Part shown: positions 24,424 to 34,187 of the stretch, piece by piece
Numbering within the stretch: the first letter of the stretch is position 1
Layout of the letters: the number at the start of each line of letters is the position of its first letter
NCBI RefSeq assembly: GCF_001659705.1
Contig: NZ_CP015971.1
Location: 1,488,001 to 1,552,000, forward strand
Direction: 5' to 3'
DNA length: 64,000 nucleotides
From: Arachidicoccus sp. BS20
GTDB taxonomy: Bacteria > Bacteroidota > Bacteroidia > Chitinophagales > Chitinophagaceae
Notes under the pieces: generated by a model
Seen by the model: the letters and a program-made list of their open reading frames with translations, nothing else
The model's database searches: none
Told to the model about the DNA's origin: nothing
Translations under genes and position numbers: made by a program

Positions 24424-26499
24424 GTGAACAACCCGACCATAAGAAAAATTCCTTTTCTGTCTTTAGCGATTTCACTCGCCATTGGAATCATTTTGCAGAA
24501 TAATTTTCATTTTTCAATTCATAACATCATTATTTCAGCAATTATATTTATTGCGTTTTATTTTGCGTTTGCATTACTTCCGCTCAATATTAAATTTCGT
24601 TTTGAATATACGCGCAATTGCTTATTGCTGCTGCTTTTGACGTCATTGGGATGCTTCAGATTTTATACGAATAATGTAAAAAACAATGAACAATTTGTCG
24701 GTAAATTTTCATCGCCGCAGGCATATTTAATTTCATTAAAAGAGCCATTAACCAGCAAGCCGAAAACATGGAAAAGCACAGCTTTCATCGAAAAAATTTT
24801 AGATAACGGGAAATGGAAAACAGCCAAGGGAAAAATATTTGTGTACATATACAAAGACAGTTTGCCACCGAATTTGGAAGCCGGTTCACAATTAATTTTT
24901 AAAAAACCGTTGCAAGAAATTCGCAATGCAGGAAACCCAGGCGAGTTTGATTATACAGCTTATTGTCATCAGAATGGCATTTATTTTCAGCAATTTTTGA
25001 ATAAAGAAGATTTCAATGTATTGCCTCAAAAGCATATTAGTTTTTTAAGCAAAAAACTGAACGACACGCGCGCTTGGATCATCAAAAAAATCGATGAAAA
25101 TATTTCCGGAAATCAAGAGCGCGCTGTCGCGAAAGCCTTGCTAATTGGCTATCGCAGCGATTTGGACAAAGATATATTACAGGCATTTTCCAATGCAGGT
25201 GTGATACATATCATCGCGATTAGCGGAATGCATTTGGCTTTAATCGCATACATTTTTATATGGCTGTTATCGCCGTTAAAACGGCTGAAACACGGTAATA
25301 TTATTCACACAATTCTGATAATAATTATTCTTTGGATTTTCACTTTTGTTGCAGGTGCCGTTGCTTCTATAACGCGCGCAGCAATTATGTTTACAATAAT
25401 TCTACTGGCGAAAATTTTTCAACGTCAATCTTCTATTTATAATTCGCTTGCCTTCTCTGCATTTTTATTGTTGTTGATTAATCCTTATTATTTGTGGGAC
25501 GCAGGTTTTATACTTTCTTATGCAGCCGTTTTGAGCATTTCCTTATTTTACAAACCAATCTCTAATCTCATTAAATTCGATAATAAAATAATTAAATTTT
25601 TGTGGCAGACAATTGCACTTTCTTTAGCCGCACAAATATTGACATTACCTTTTGTATTATATTATTTTCATCGGTTTCCGGTTTTGTTTTTGCTCGCAAA
25701 CATTGTAGCAGTGCCACTTTCAGCAATTATATTGTATGCGGAAATTATAATGTTTGCATTAAGTTTCTTCTCTCCATTGTCTTTATTTGCAGGAAAAATT
25801 GTTGAAAAACTAATTTCGTTTTTTGACACAACTATACAATTAGTCGGTAATATTTCTTTCTCGGTTATTGAGGGAATTTATATCAACATATTACAGGTTG
25901 TGTTATTAATTATTGCAACTTTTTGTATTTATTTTTTTATAAAAATAAAAAATAAAATTGCAATAACTACAACATTAGTTTGCGCGTTCTGTTTCTTCAC
26001 AATTAATATTGTCCGGCATATTCATGTATCTCATCAGCAAAAAACAATTGTTTACAACATTTCGAAACATACGGTTATTGATTTTGTGAAAGGCTCGTCG
26101 TACGTGAATTTCAGCGATACAACATTTACTAAATTTTCTGAAGAATATCAATATATACTAAAACCTGCAAGAAATTTTCTTCATGTGAAAACAAAAAACA
26201 ATTTTCCGGAGTTGCGTACAATTTATCCCGAATTTCAGTTTAAAAACAAAAGCATTTTTATACTAAATAATAGTTCAGCAAATCAATTAGACACAAATAA
26301 AAAAACAGATGTTTTCATTTTGTCAAACAATGTTGATATTGATTTTCGGCAAATGAAAAATCATTTTCCGAAAACAATTTTTGTCTTCGACAATACAAAT
26401 AAACTGTGGAAAATCAACCAATGGAAAAAAGCCTGCGACAGCGTACATTTGCACTTTCATTCGATTCCCGCGCAAGGCGCTTTCGTAATGAACTTATAA
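24424..26499 (+). CDS. comEC: ComEC/Rec2-family DNA-uptake membrane protein
   Basis: The 691-residue protein starts at GTG and has an N-terminal DUF4131-type region with about three helices. The competence channel core follows (AVAKALLIGYRSDLDKDILQAFSNAGVIHIIAISGMHLALIAYIF) with many transmembrane segments to about residue 520. The metallo-beta-lactamase domain seen in long ComEC proteins is not recognisable; the last 170 residues lack its His/Asp motifs. It probably carries single-stranded DNA across the inner membrane. It leads directly into purH, 19 bp downstream. Confidence 0.9.
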   Translation: MNNPTIRKIPFLSLAISLAIGIILQNNFHFSIHNIIISAIIFIAFYFAFALLPLNIKFRFEYTRNCLLLLLLTSLGCFRFYTNNVKNNEQFVGKFSSPQAYLISLKEPLTSKPKTWKSTAFIEKILDNGKWKTAKGKIFVYIYKDSLPPNLEAGSQLIFKKPLQEIRNAGNPGEFDYTAYCHQNGIYFQQFLNKEDFNVLPQKHISFLSKKLNDTRAWIIKKIDENISGNQERAVAKALLIGYRSDLDKDILQAFSNAGVIHIIAISGMHLALIAYIFIWLLSPLKRLKHGNIIHTILIIIILWIFTFVAGAVASITRAAIMFTIILLAKIFQRQSSIYNSLAFSAFLLLLINPYYLWDAGFILSYAAVLSISLFYKPISNLIKFDNKIIKFLWQTIALSLAAQILTLPFVLYYFHRFPVLFLLANIVAVPLSAIILYAEIIMFALSFFSPLSLFAGKIVEKLISFFDTTIQLVGNISFSVIEGIYINILQVVLLIIATFCIYFFIKIKNKIAITTTLVCAFCFFTINIVRHIHVSHQQKTIVYNISKHTVIDFVKGSSYVNFSDTTFTKFSEEYQYILKPARNFLHVKTKNNFPELRTIYPEFQFKNKSIFILNNSSANQLDTNKKTDVFILSNNVDIDFRQMKNHFPKTIFVFDNTNKLWKINQWKKACDSVHLHFHSIPAQGAFVMNL

Positions 26500-26518
26500 A
26501 ATCACACAAGAAAATTTT

Positions 26519-28030
26519 ATGGAAAAGAAAATTCAATCGGCACTCATTTCTGTTTTTTACAAAGACGGATTAGAGCCATTGGTCAAAACATTGTCCGAAC
26601 AAAATGTAACCATTTATTCTACCGGCGGAACACAAAAATTTATCGAAGATTTGGGCATTAAATGTGTGCCTGTTGAAAGCCTTACTACGTATCCGTCTAT
26701 TCTTGGCGGTCGCGTTAAAACACTGCATCCCGCTGTATTTGGCGGCATTTTAGGAAGACGCGACAACGTGCAAGATATTCAGGAAATGAAAGAATATAAC
26801 ATTCCCGAAATTGATTTAGTGATTGTTGATTTATATCCTTTTGAAGAAACATTGAAGCAAACCAATGAAGAGAAATTAATCATTGAAAAAATCGACATCG
26901 GCGGTCCGTCCATGATTCGTGCAGCAGCGAAAAATTTTAAAGACCTCGTTGTGATTTCCGATAAAAACGATTACAGTTCTTTGGTGGAAATTTTGCAAAA
27001 TCAAAATGGAGCAACAACACTTGAACAGCGCAAATCCTTTGCAGCAAAGGCTTTCGAAGTGGCGATGAATTATGATATTGCCATTAATAATTACTTCAAC
27101 GGAACAATTTTTCAACCGTTGAAAAACAAAATTTCTTTGCGCTACGGCGAAAACCCACATCAAAACGGCAGCTTCTTCGGCAATTTAAATGAAGTGTTTA
27201 CACAGCTTAACGGCAAAGAATTATCTTACAACAATCTCGTAGATGCAGATGGCGCCATCCAGCTCATCAGCGAGTTTGAGGATGAGCAAGATGCTGTGTT
27301 TGCTATTTTCAAACACACCAATGTTTGCGGCATTTCCATTCGTAAAACATTGAAAGAAGCATGGGACGCAGCCTTGGCAGGCGACCCGGAAAGTGCGTTC
27401 GGCGGTGTGATTATTACCAATAAAAATATAGATGCCGAAACGGCAAATGCAATTAACGAAATTTTCTTTGAAGTATTGGTTGCACCTGCGTTTGACGAAG
27501 ATGCACTTGCAATTTTGAAAAGTAAAAAGAACAGAATTTTACTGCAAATAAATCCTCAATATTCAATTGCAAATAATCAATATAAATCTGTTTTAAACGG
27601 AACGTTAGTTCAAGATACGGACAAAGGAAATTTTGCAGAATGGAAAGAAGTCGGCGGTAGAACAACCACCGAAGCGGAACAAAAAGAACTGGCTTTTGCC
27701 AACATTGTTTGCAAGCATTTAAAAAGCAATGCCATCGCGTTGATTAAAGATTTGCAACTTGTAGGTAAAGGTTGCGGACAAACCAGCCGCGTGGATGCGC
27801 TTCGTCATTCAATTGAAAAAGCGAAACAATTTGCTTTTGATTTGCATGGCGCGGTGTTGGCATCCGATGCGTTTTTCCCGTTTGACGATTGTGTAAAAAT
27901 TGCGCACGCTGCAGGCATTGAAGCATTCATTCAGCCGGGCGGTTCAATTCGCGATAAAGACAGTATTGCTTATGCGGTTGAAAAAAATCTGGCAATGGTT
28001 TTGACCAATCAACGGCATTTCAGGCATTAA
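26519..28030 (+). CDS. purH: Bifunctional AICAR transformylase / IMP cyclohydrolase
   Basis: The 503-residue protein has an N-terminal IMP-cyclohydrolase domain (STGGTQKFIEDLGI, HPAVFGGILGRRD, IDIGGPSMIRAAAKN). A C-terminal transformylase domain follows (LRYGENPHQNGSFFG, FKHTNVCG, SDAFFPFDDCVKIAHAAG). It performs the last two steps of IMP synthesis. It is in the same direction as comEC with a short gap. purM and guaB also occur in this window, unlinked. Confidence 0.97.
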   Translation: MEKKIQSALISVFYKDGLEPLVKTLSEQNVTIYSTGGTQKFIEDLGIKCVPVESLTTYPSILGGRVKTLHPAVFGGILGRRDNVQDIQEMKEYNIPEIDLVIVDLYPFEETLKQTNEEKLIIEKIDIGGPSMIRAAAKNFKDLVVISDKNDYSSLVEILQNQNGATTLEQRKSFAAKAFEVAMNYDIAINNYFNGTIFQPLKNKISLRYGENPHQNGSFFGNLNEVFTQLNGKELSYNNLVDADGAIQLISEFEDEQDAVFAIFKHTNVCGISIRKTLKEAWDAALAGDPESAFGGVIITNKNIDAETANAINEIFFEVLVAPAFDEDALAILKSKKNRILLQINPQYSIANNQYKSVLNGTLVQDTDKGNFAEWKEVGGRTTTEAEQKELAFANIVCKHLKSNAIALIKDLQLVGKGCGQTSRVDALRHSIEKAKQFAFDLHGAVLASDAFFPFDDCVKIAHAAGIEAFIQPGGSIRDKDSIAYAVEKNLAMVLTNQRHFRH

Positions 28031-28044
28031 TTATTTTCTACAAA

Positions 28045-28091
28045 ATTGCCACAGATGCACAAATTATTTTTATCTGTGTATCTGTGGCAAT
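28045..28091. terminator. Hairpin between purH and the sugar transporter
   Basis: ATTGCCACAGAT (28045-28056) pairs perfectly with ATCTGTGGCAAT (28080-28091) around an A+T-rich loop. The two flanking genes converge on it, so it likely ends both. Confidence 0.65.
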
Positions 28092-28097
28092 CACATT

Positions 28098-29381
28098 TTA
28101 TTCCCCTACGGTCTTTCCTATTTTATTTCCGATGGTTGCAAAGAACAGAATAAAAGCATAGCAAGGAACGAGCAGCCAGAAAGCATGTTGCATTCCTACA
28201 CTTTCACTGGCACTCAATTTTGTCCAAAGCCATGGAACAATTGCGCCGCCTGCAATTCCCACAATTAATAATGCCGAACCTGTTTTTAAGAATTTTCCTA
28301 ACCCGTCAATAGAAAGCGGCCAGATTGCAGGCCACATAGGCGCATTGGCAAAACCTAATAATGCCAAACACCAAATGGAATAAATGCCCGGAGAATATAT
28401 AACGCCGATAGATAAAATAATACCGAGTATGGCTGCAACTTTCAACGCTGTTGATTGTGATATGAATTTCGGAATCAATACAATTCCCAGCAAATATCCG
28501 CCAAGCATAGCAAGCATAGTATAAGTTGTAAAATGCTTTGTAATCTCAAGCGGAATACCCAAGCCGGAATGCCCGTACAATTGAATTGCATCGCCGGCAA
28601 TTACTTCCACTCCCACGTACAGGAAAAGCGTTACAAAACCCAACCACAAATACGGATACGAAAAAATGCTCGTTCTGTCTTTGGTTGCGTGTGAAGGATT
28701 GGTTTCATCTTCATTTTTAATATCGGGCAAAGAAGAAAAATAAATAGCAATGGCTACAATCACAAATGCAATAGCAATAATTACATACGGCGCAACAATT
28801 CGGCTTGCCAATTGGTCAAGCAATTGATTCTTGGCATCGGGAGCGAGCGCGGCCAATTTTGCAGGCGCAAAAGCATCCATTCCTTTCAGCAAAATTGTTC
28901 CCATAATCAACGGCGCTAATGCACCGGCACCTTTGTTACAAATGCCCATTACACTGATTCTTTTTGCTGCACTTTCTATAGGACCAAGAATAGTAATATA
29001 CGGATTTGACGCTGTTTGCAACAAAGCCAAGCCAATGCCGATGACAAACAACCCCGTCAAAAACACACCAAAAGTTCTTGTGTGCGCGGCAGGAATAAAT
29101 ATCAACGCGCCCAATGCCATTATGAGCAACCCGAGAATCATGCCTTTTTTAAATCCCGTAAATTTTAAAACCCATGACGACGGAAACGCCATTACCGCAT
29201 AAGCTATGTAAGAAGAAAAAGTAACAAGAATGGCTTGTGAAGGAGTCAGTTCACAAGCGGCTTGCAAATACGGAATCAACGTACTGTTTACCCACGTGAT
29301 AAAACCAAATACGAAAAATAAAGTTCCAATGAGAAGTGTTGGCACAAGATAGCTTTTGTTTGCAGATGACGATGCAGGCAT
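28098..29381 (-). CDS. FucP/GluP-like sugar MFS transporter (FHS family)
   Basis: The 427-residue protein has about twelve hydrophobic segments. FHS-family landmarks include FVFGFITWVNSTLIPYLQAACELTPSQAILVTF and LQTASNPYITILGP near residue 120. It would bring in a sugar, such as fucose, glucose or galactose, with protons or sodium. The window also has an alpha-L-fucosidase (59.3 kb) and a LacI regulator, but neither is linked. The exact sugar is not readable. Confidence 0.9.
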   Translation of the reverse strand: MPASSSANKSYLVPTLLIGTLFFVFGFITWVNSTLIPYLQAACELTPSQAILVTFSSYIAYAVMAFPSSWVLKFTGFKKGMILGLLIMALGALIFIPAAHTRTFGVFLTGLFVIGIGLALLQTASNPYITILGPIESAAKRISVMGICNKGAGALAPLIMGTILLKGMDAFAPAKLAALAPDAKNQLLDQLASRIVAPYVIIAIAFVIVAIAIYFSSLPDIKNEDETNPSHATKDRTSIFSYPYLWLGFVTLFLYVGVEVIAGDAIQLYGHSGLGIPLEITKHFTTYTMLAMLGGYLLGIVLIPKFISQSTALKVAAILGIILSIGVIYSPGIYSIWCLALLGFANAPMWPAIWPLSIDGLGKFLKTGSALLIVGIAGGAIVPWLWTKLSASESVGMQHAFWLLVPCYAFILFFATIGNKIGKTVGE

Positions 29382-29479
29382 AATTTTTTGATTAAGTTAA
29401 TAATTCGCTAACTTAATCTTTTCTTCTCAAACTGAAACAGGTTAGTGCAAACGATTGTGTTTTCATTCAGCTTTGAAAA

Positions 29480-30445
29480 TCAGAAAATTCCTTCCCGAAT
29501 CAAATCGTGCAAATGAATAAATCCAAGCAAATGATTTTGTTCATTCGTAACTATCAGTTGGCTTAAATCAAATTGCTTCATTAGCTCTAAGGCTTCAATA
29601 GCAAGGGTTTCAGCAGAAATTGTTTTTGGATTTGCGGACAAAACATCTTTCGCCGTGATGCCCGAAAGCTGTTCTGTTTTTTCCAGTAAACGCCGCACGT
29701 CGCCGTCCGTAATAATTCCTTGCAACAAATTATTTCCATCTGTAACTGCCGTAGCGCCTACTCTTCCTTTGGAAATTTCGAGAATCACTTTCTTCAAATC
29801 CGCATCAACTAAAACTTTAGGTGCAGCATTATGTTTGTAAATGTCGTTTACTTTTAAATAAAATCTTTTGCCCAAGTTTCCGCCCGGATGCAGCTTTGCA
29901 AAATCTTCAGAAGAAAACTTTTTCAGTTCGATTAAGCAAACTGCGAGCGCGTCGCCAAGAACCATTTGAACAGTTGTGGAAGAAGTGGGAGCGAGATTGT
30001 GCGGGCACGCTTCTTTTTCTACAAAACTATTCAGCACAATATCCGACTGTTTTGCAAGATAAGATTGCTTATTACCCACAATGCTGATAATTGTATTATT
30101 CAAACTTTTTATCAAAGGCAACAACACTTTTATTTCCGGGCTTTCGCCGCTCTTGCTGAGAATAATGACAACATCCTCTTTTTGTATCATACCCAAATCG
30201 CCGTGAATCGCATCTGCCGCGTGCATAAAAATAGCCGGCGTTCCTGTGGAATTAAAAGTAGCCACTATTTTTTGTGCAACAATGGCACTTTTACCAATGC
30301 CGCTCACAACAATTCTGCTTTTGCAAAGATGAATTGCCTGAACTGCTTTCTCAAATTGTTCATTTATTAAATCCGCCAAAACACTGATGGCATCACGTTC
30401 TGCGAGAATTACATTCTTTGCCGTTTCTATGATTGCATTGCTCAT
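29480..30445 (-). CDS. kdsD: Arabinose-5-phosphate isomerase (KpsF/GutQ family)
   Basis: The 321-residue protein has an N-terminal SIS domain (SRIVVSGIGKSAIVAQKIVATFNSTGTP, HGDLGMIQKEDVVIILSKSGES) and two C-terminal CBS repeats. It converts ribulose-5-phosphate to arabinose-5-phosphate for Kdo synthesis in lipopolysaccharide. I use the ATG ending at 30445. A perfect -7 box TAACTTTG (complement of 30452-30459) sits just six bases upstream, which also argues against the longer frame. Confidence 0.93.
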   Translation of the reverse strand: MSNAIIETAKNVILAERDAISVLADLINEQFEKAVQAIHLCKSRIVVSGIGKSAIVAQKIVATFNSTGTPAIFMHAADAIHGDLGMIQKEDVVIILSKSGESPEIKVLLPLIKSLNNTIISIVGNKQSYLAKQSDIVLNSFVEKEACPHNLAPTSSTTVQMVLGDALAVCLIELKKFSSEDFAKLHPGGNLGKRFYLKVNDIYKHNAAPKVLVDADLKKVILEISKGRVGATAVTDGNNLLQGIITDGDVRRLLEKTEQLSGITAKDVLSANPKTISAETLAIEALELMKQFDLSQLIVTNEQNHLLGFIHLHDLIREGIF

Positions 30446-30470
30446 ACGCGCCAAAGTTAGGGGAAAATGA

Positions 30471-30632
30471 AACCACATAGATACATAGGATTTATTATAG
30501 CATTAAGATTTTAATTTCATTCTGCATTTTATAATAAAGGGAATTATGGTGCTTTCATCGAAGATGAAAATCTATGAGCCGCATTATACTCGCTTTAATC
30601 TATCTATGTAAAATCTCTGTTTCTATGTGTTT
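30471..30632. repeat. MITE-like intergenic repeat
   Basis: The 162-bp segment begins AACCACATAGATACATAG and ends with its inverted relative CTCTGTTTCTATGTGTTT, matching at 15 of 18 positions. An internal palindrome TTTCATC-GAA-GATGAAA lies near 30553-30569. A related copy starts at 48805. No coding potential is seen. Confidence 0.55.
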
Positions 30633-30690
30633 TAATTTTATTCATTTAAACATTTAACTTCGCCACATTAACCAATCGAATATTTACCGG

Positions 30691-31923
30691 ATGAATGTAT
30701 CTTCTTTCATAGCAAAAAGAATTGCCTTTAACAGGCAAAAATCTTTTTCAAGATTCATCATCCGGTTGGCGACAGTTGCGACAGCCATCAGCGTTGCAGC
30801 TATGATTATTGCCTCTTCATTTGTAAGCGGATTTCAAACCGCCATCAGTCAAAAGATTTTCAGCTTTTGGGGACACATTCATATTCAGGAGAACGAACCA
30901 ACAAAATCCATTGTCGCGGAAGAAACGCCGCTGGAGCAAAACAGCAGTATCATCAATATGTTGAGAAAAGATAGCCGCGTGGAAAAAATTCAGCCCTTTG
31001 CAACAAAGTCTGCCGTGCTTGAACACAACAAAGACATCGAAGGCATTTTAATCAAAGGTGTTGGCGCGCATTATAATTTTGACAATCTGAAATCTTTTTT
31101 ACAAAAAGGCAATTGGGTTAATTTTTCAGATACTTTGTACAGCAAAGATATTGTTGTGTCGCAGCCGATTGCAAAAGAGCTGAACATTCAGCTGAACGAC
31201 ACGGTAAATGTATTTTTTATATCCTCAACACAAAACCAGCCGCAACGCCGAAAGCTGCATGTGGCAGGCATTTACAAAACCGGCATTGAAGAATACGACA
31301 AACTTTTTGCAATTGCGGACATTCGTTTGATACGCCGAATTAATGGTTGGGAAAATCATGAGATTGGCGGCTACGAAGTATTTTTAAAAAATTACAAGAG
31401 CATGGATTCTGTATCCGACGACTTCAACAACGTACTGCCCGATTCGTGGACAAGCCGCACTATTCGTGATGTTTACCCGAATATTTTTGACTGGCTCGAT
31501 ATTCAGGACGTGAACAAAACCGTCATATATGTGATTATGTCTGTGGTTGCGATTATCAATTTAATAACCTGTTTATTGATTCTGGTTTTGGAACGAATGA
31601 AAATGACAGGCGTTTTAAAATCGCTCGGCGGGAGCAACTGGCTGATACAAAAAATATTCCTGTATCACTCGTCCATTATCGCTTTGCGCGGCGTATTGTA
31701 CGGTTTTGTGTTTGGTGTTGGACTGTGTTTGTTGCAGCAATACACGGGTTTCCTGAAGCTCGATGAATCGGCGTATTACATTCGCGTGGCGCCTATTAAA
31801 ATTGTGTGGACAGAAGTATTTATCATATGCGTAGCTACGTTTCTTGTATGCTATGCATCGCTTATTTTACCTACTGTTTTTATAAAAAAAATACAGCCTG
31901 TAAAGGCAATAAATTTTGATTGA
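30691..31923 (+). CDS. LolC/LolE-like ABC transporter permease (FtsX/MacB fold)
   Basis: The 410-residue protein has one N-terminal transmembrane helix (about residues 22-48), a large periplasmic domain, and three C-terminal helices. This is the layout of lipoprotein-releasing LolC/LolE permeases. The N-terminal FIAKRIAFNRQKSFSRFIIRLATVATAISVAAMIIASSFVSGF is typical. It extracts lipoproteins or related cargo from the inner membrane with an ATPase that is not in this window. truB follows 6 bp downstream, so they are probably one operon. Confidence 0.88.
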   Translation: MNVSSFIAKRIAFNRQKSFSRFIIRLATVATAISVAAMIIASSFVSGFQTAISQKIFSFWGHIHIQENEPTKSIVAEETPLEQNSSIINMLRKDSRVEKIQPFATKSAVLEHNKDIEGILIKGVGAHYNFDNLKSFLQKGNWVNFSDTLYSKDIVVSQPIAKELNIQLNDTVNVFFISSTQNQPQRRKLHVAGIYKTGIEEYDKLFAIADIRLIRRINGWENHEIGGYEVFLKNYKSMDSVSDDFNNVLPDSWTSRTIRDVYPNIFDWLDIQDVNKTVIYVIMSVVAIINLITCLLILVLERMKMTGVLKSLGGSNWLIQKIFLYHSSIIALRGVLYGFVFGVGLCLLQQYTGFLKLDESAYYIRVAPIKIVWTEVFIICVATFLVCYASLILPTVFIKKIQPVKAINFD

Positions 31924-31929
31924 TTTTTT

Positions 31930-32643
31930 ATGCGGCAAAAACCTGTGCATCCTGCAATGCAGCCATTTTTGGACGGAAAAGTTATTTTACTGAACAAGCC
32001 TTTGCGTTGGACTTCGTTTGATGCAGTTAAAAAAATTCGCGGACTAACCGGCGTTTCAAAAGTTGGTCATGCAGGCACGCTCGACCCTCTGGCAACAGGC
32101 TTGCTCATTGTTTGCACAGGCGCGTTTACCAAGAAAATAAACGAATATATGGCGCAGGAAAAAGAATATACCGGCAGTTTTACTTTAGGTTCAACCACGC
32201 CAACATACGATTTGGAAAGCGCACCCGAAAATGAAAAAGATATTTCGCATTTAACGAATGACGAAATAATTAGTTGTACCGATAATTTCACAGGCGAAAT
32301 AGAACAAACGCCGCCGATTCATTCTGCCATAAAAAAAGACGGAAAGCCTGTTTACCTTGCTGCGCGCAAAGGCATTGAAGTAAAGCTCGAACCAAGAAAA
32401 ATTTTCATCAAAGAATTTGAAATTACAAAGATTGATTTGCCTAAAGTGTATTTCCGTGTGGTTTGTTCAACGGGAACTTACATCCGAACTTTAGCAAATG
32501 ATTTTGGCGCAAAACTCAATGTGGGCGCACATTTAAGCGAACTTTGCCGGACAAGAATCGGTAATTTCAAACTGGAAGATGCGGAAACAATTGAAACTTT
32601 TACGCAAGAAATTGAAGCATTAAAAGGCGCTGTTCAGCAATAA
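31930..32643 (+). CDS. truB: tRNA pseudouridine-55 synthase
   Basis: The 237-residue protein has the catalytic motif KVGHAGTLDPLATGLL, with Asp at about residue 55, and the YIRTLANDFGAKL stretch of the TruB fold. It converts U55 of the tRNA T-loop to pseudouridine. It follows the LolC/E-like permease by 6 bp, so the two are probably co-transcribed, and is ended by a clear terminator. Confidence 0.96.
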   Translation: MRQKPVHPAMQPFLDGKVILLNKPLRWTSFDAVKKIRGLTGVSKVGHAGTLDPLATGLLIVCTGAFTKKINEYMAQEKEYTGSFTLGSTTPTYDLESAPENEKDISHLTNDEIISCTDNFTGEIEQTPPIHSAIKKDGKPVYLAARKGIEVKLEPRKIFIKEFEITKIDLPKVYFRVVCSTGTYIRTLANDFGAKLNVGAHLSELCRTRIGNFKLEDAETIETFTQEIEALKGAVQQ

Positions 32644-32646
32644 AAA

Positions 32647-32670
32647 ATGTGCCGAAAAATTCCGGCACAT
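32647..32670. terminator. Terminator after truB
   Basis: ATGTGCCG (32647-32654) pairs with CGGCACAT (32663-32670), with T-rich sequence just downstream. Confidence 0.75.
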
Positions 32671-32698
32671 ATATCTTTTTTCGTCCCTCTTATAAAGA

Positions 32699-33142
32699 TT
32701 AAAACGGCAAATCATCATTTCCGTCAAAATCGGAAGCCGGTGTATAGTCCGACGACGATGAATGTGACGCCGAATTTGTATTGCCACCTGGTGCAGATGA
32801 ACCTTCGCCTGAATTGTCGCCTGTTCTCGCGCCTAACAGTTGCACATTCACAATGCGCAACGTAAGCGAAGTTTTCATAGTTCCATCCTGCGTTTGGTAA
32901 GAGCGTGTATCCGGGGTTCCTTCAACATATACCATTGTTCCTTTTTTCAGGTAAGGAGAAATCGCCGTTCTGTCTGTCCAGTAAGCACATTCGACCCAAG
33001 TTGTCCGGGGTTTCATTTCTCCGGTGGCAGAATCTCTGAAACGTTCGGTATGTGCTACGCTGAAGTTGATAACCGTGCGTCCGTTTACATTATTTACAGT
33101 ACAATCTCGTCCTAAATTTCCAATTACTTGTAGCTTAATCAT
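32699..33142 (-). CDS. ssb: Single-stranded DNA-binding protein
   Basis: The 147-residue protein has an OB-fold with LQVIGNLGRDCTVNNVNGRTVINFSVAHTER. A Gly/Ser-rich linker leads to the acidic C-terminal tip DFDGNDDLPF, which recruits partner proteins. It protects single-stranded DNA during replication and repair. The gene stands alone between two terminators. Confidence 0.96.
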   Translation of the reverse strand: MIKLQVIGNLGRDCTVNNVNGRTVINFSVAHTERFRDSATGEMKPRTTWVECAYWTDRTAISPYLKKGTMVYVEGTPDTRSYQTQDGTMKTSLTLRIVNVQLLGARTGDNSGEGSSAPGGNTNSASHSSSSDYTPASDFDGNDDLPF

Positions 33143-33198
33143 AGAATTAAATTTTTACATAATGATTACAATCAAAAGAGCAATATACATTTTTTAAA

Positions 33199-33238
33199 AC
33201 AAAAAGCACGATAAAAAATTTTTTACCGTGCTTTTTGT
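33199..33238. terminator. Bidirectional terminator between the outer-membrane protein and ssb
   Basis: ACAAAAAGCACG (33199-33210) pairs perfectly with CGTGCTTTTTGT (33227-33238). Confidence 0.85.
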
Positions 33239-33263
33239 TTATCAGGTTTTGTACAGAATACTG

Positions 33264-33908
33264 CTACAATTGTGATGGGTCTTTAATCATCGATTTTACC
33301 TTAGACGAAGGTAAAAATACTTGTATCCCGAAGTTGATTCCTAACGAATTTTGATAGCCGGCACTTCCTCCACCTGCCAAGCCATTATATTTAACCAATC
33401 CTTCTAGGGCTACATTCGGTGTAATAAAATAAGAATAACCAGGACCAAAACCAAATGCAAAACCATTTGTTGTTCCGCCACTTCCGCTCGTATTAGTGCC
33501 GGCAAAACCTGCATTTGCTTCCACAAAGAAACGACCGTGTTTTAAGTAATTATCAATACCATGTTCGCCCGGACTTAAATAATAACGACCTAAAGCTTGG
33601 ATACCGTATGTAGTTGTATGGTCAGCATCAACACCTTTGGCTTTGTTGTAACCCAAAGTAACAATTCCTCCAACTAATAGATTATCCTTTACGAAATAAC
33701 CAACTTTAGGATTGATTCCAATACCCCATCCTGCATTTTTATTTAAGTTGAAATTTGCACCAAATAGACCTGTATTGATGCCAGCCGACCCTGCAACGCT
33801 ATTTCCCAAATCGGCGCCCAACATCAAATTTCCTTTTTGAATTTGTGCATTGGCAATGCCAAAAGAGCCTAACACACCTGCAACTGCTAAGAATAATAGT
33901 TTTTTCAT
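33264..33908 (-). CDS. Outer-membrane beta-barrel protein
   Basis: The 214-residue protein begins with a signal peptide (MKKLLFLAVAGVLGSFGIANAQ). Alternating Gly/aromatic beta strands follow and end with NSLGINFGIQVFLPS, typical of small PorT/OmpX-like barrels. Its function is unknown. The start at 33908 is chosen for the signal peptide; the longer frame to 33989 adds no signal-like sequence. Confidence 0.85.
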   Translation of the reverse strand: MKKLLFLAVAGVLGSFGIANAQIQKGNLMLGADLGNSVAGSAGINTGLFGANFNLNKNAGWGIGINPKVGYFVKDNLLVGGIVTLGYNKAKGVDADHTTTYGIQALGRYYLSPGEHGIDNYLKHGRFFVEANAGFAGTNTSGSGGTTNGFAFGFGPGYSYFITPNVALEGLVKYNGLAGGGSAGYQNSLGINFGIQVFLPSSKVKSMIKDPSQL

Positions 33909-34187
33909 CTGTTTAGATTTTAAGTTAATGTTTAAATTCTCATACACCTGAGTTTCATAAAACCTATATTTGAAAATCGTGCCAAACAAGCACTTTTCAA
34001 AAAAGTTAGAAACTTTTTATAATTAAAACGTACTGCAAAACAATTATTTATTTCTGCACAAAAATAACGGTAATCTTTTATCGACAATACATAATCCTGA
34101 AAAATCAATCGTCTGTGTCAGAAACTGACAAGCAAAAGTGTGGGCATTGCAATCCGGCGAAAGCCCTAATTTCCTATCTTCGCTTTT

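Noticed and set aside
33909-33989. N-terminal extension of the outer-membrane barrel frame
   Set aside because: The signal peptide begins at 33908. The extra 27 codons would bury it.
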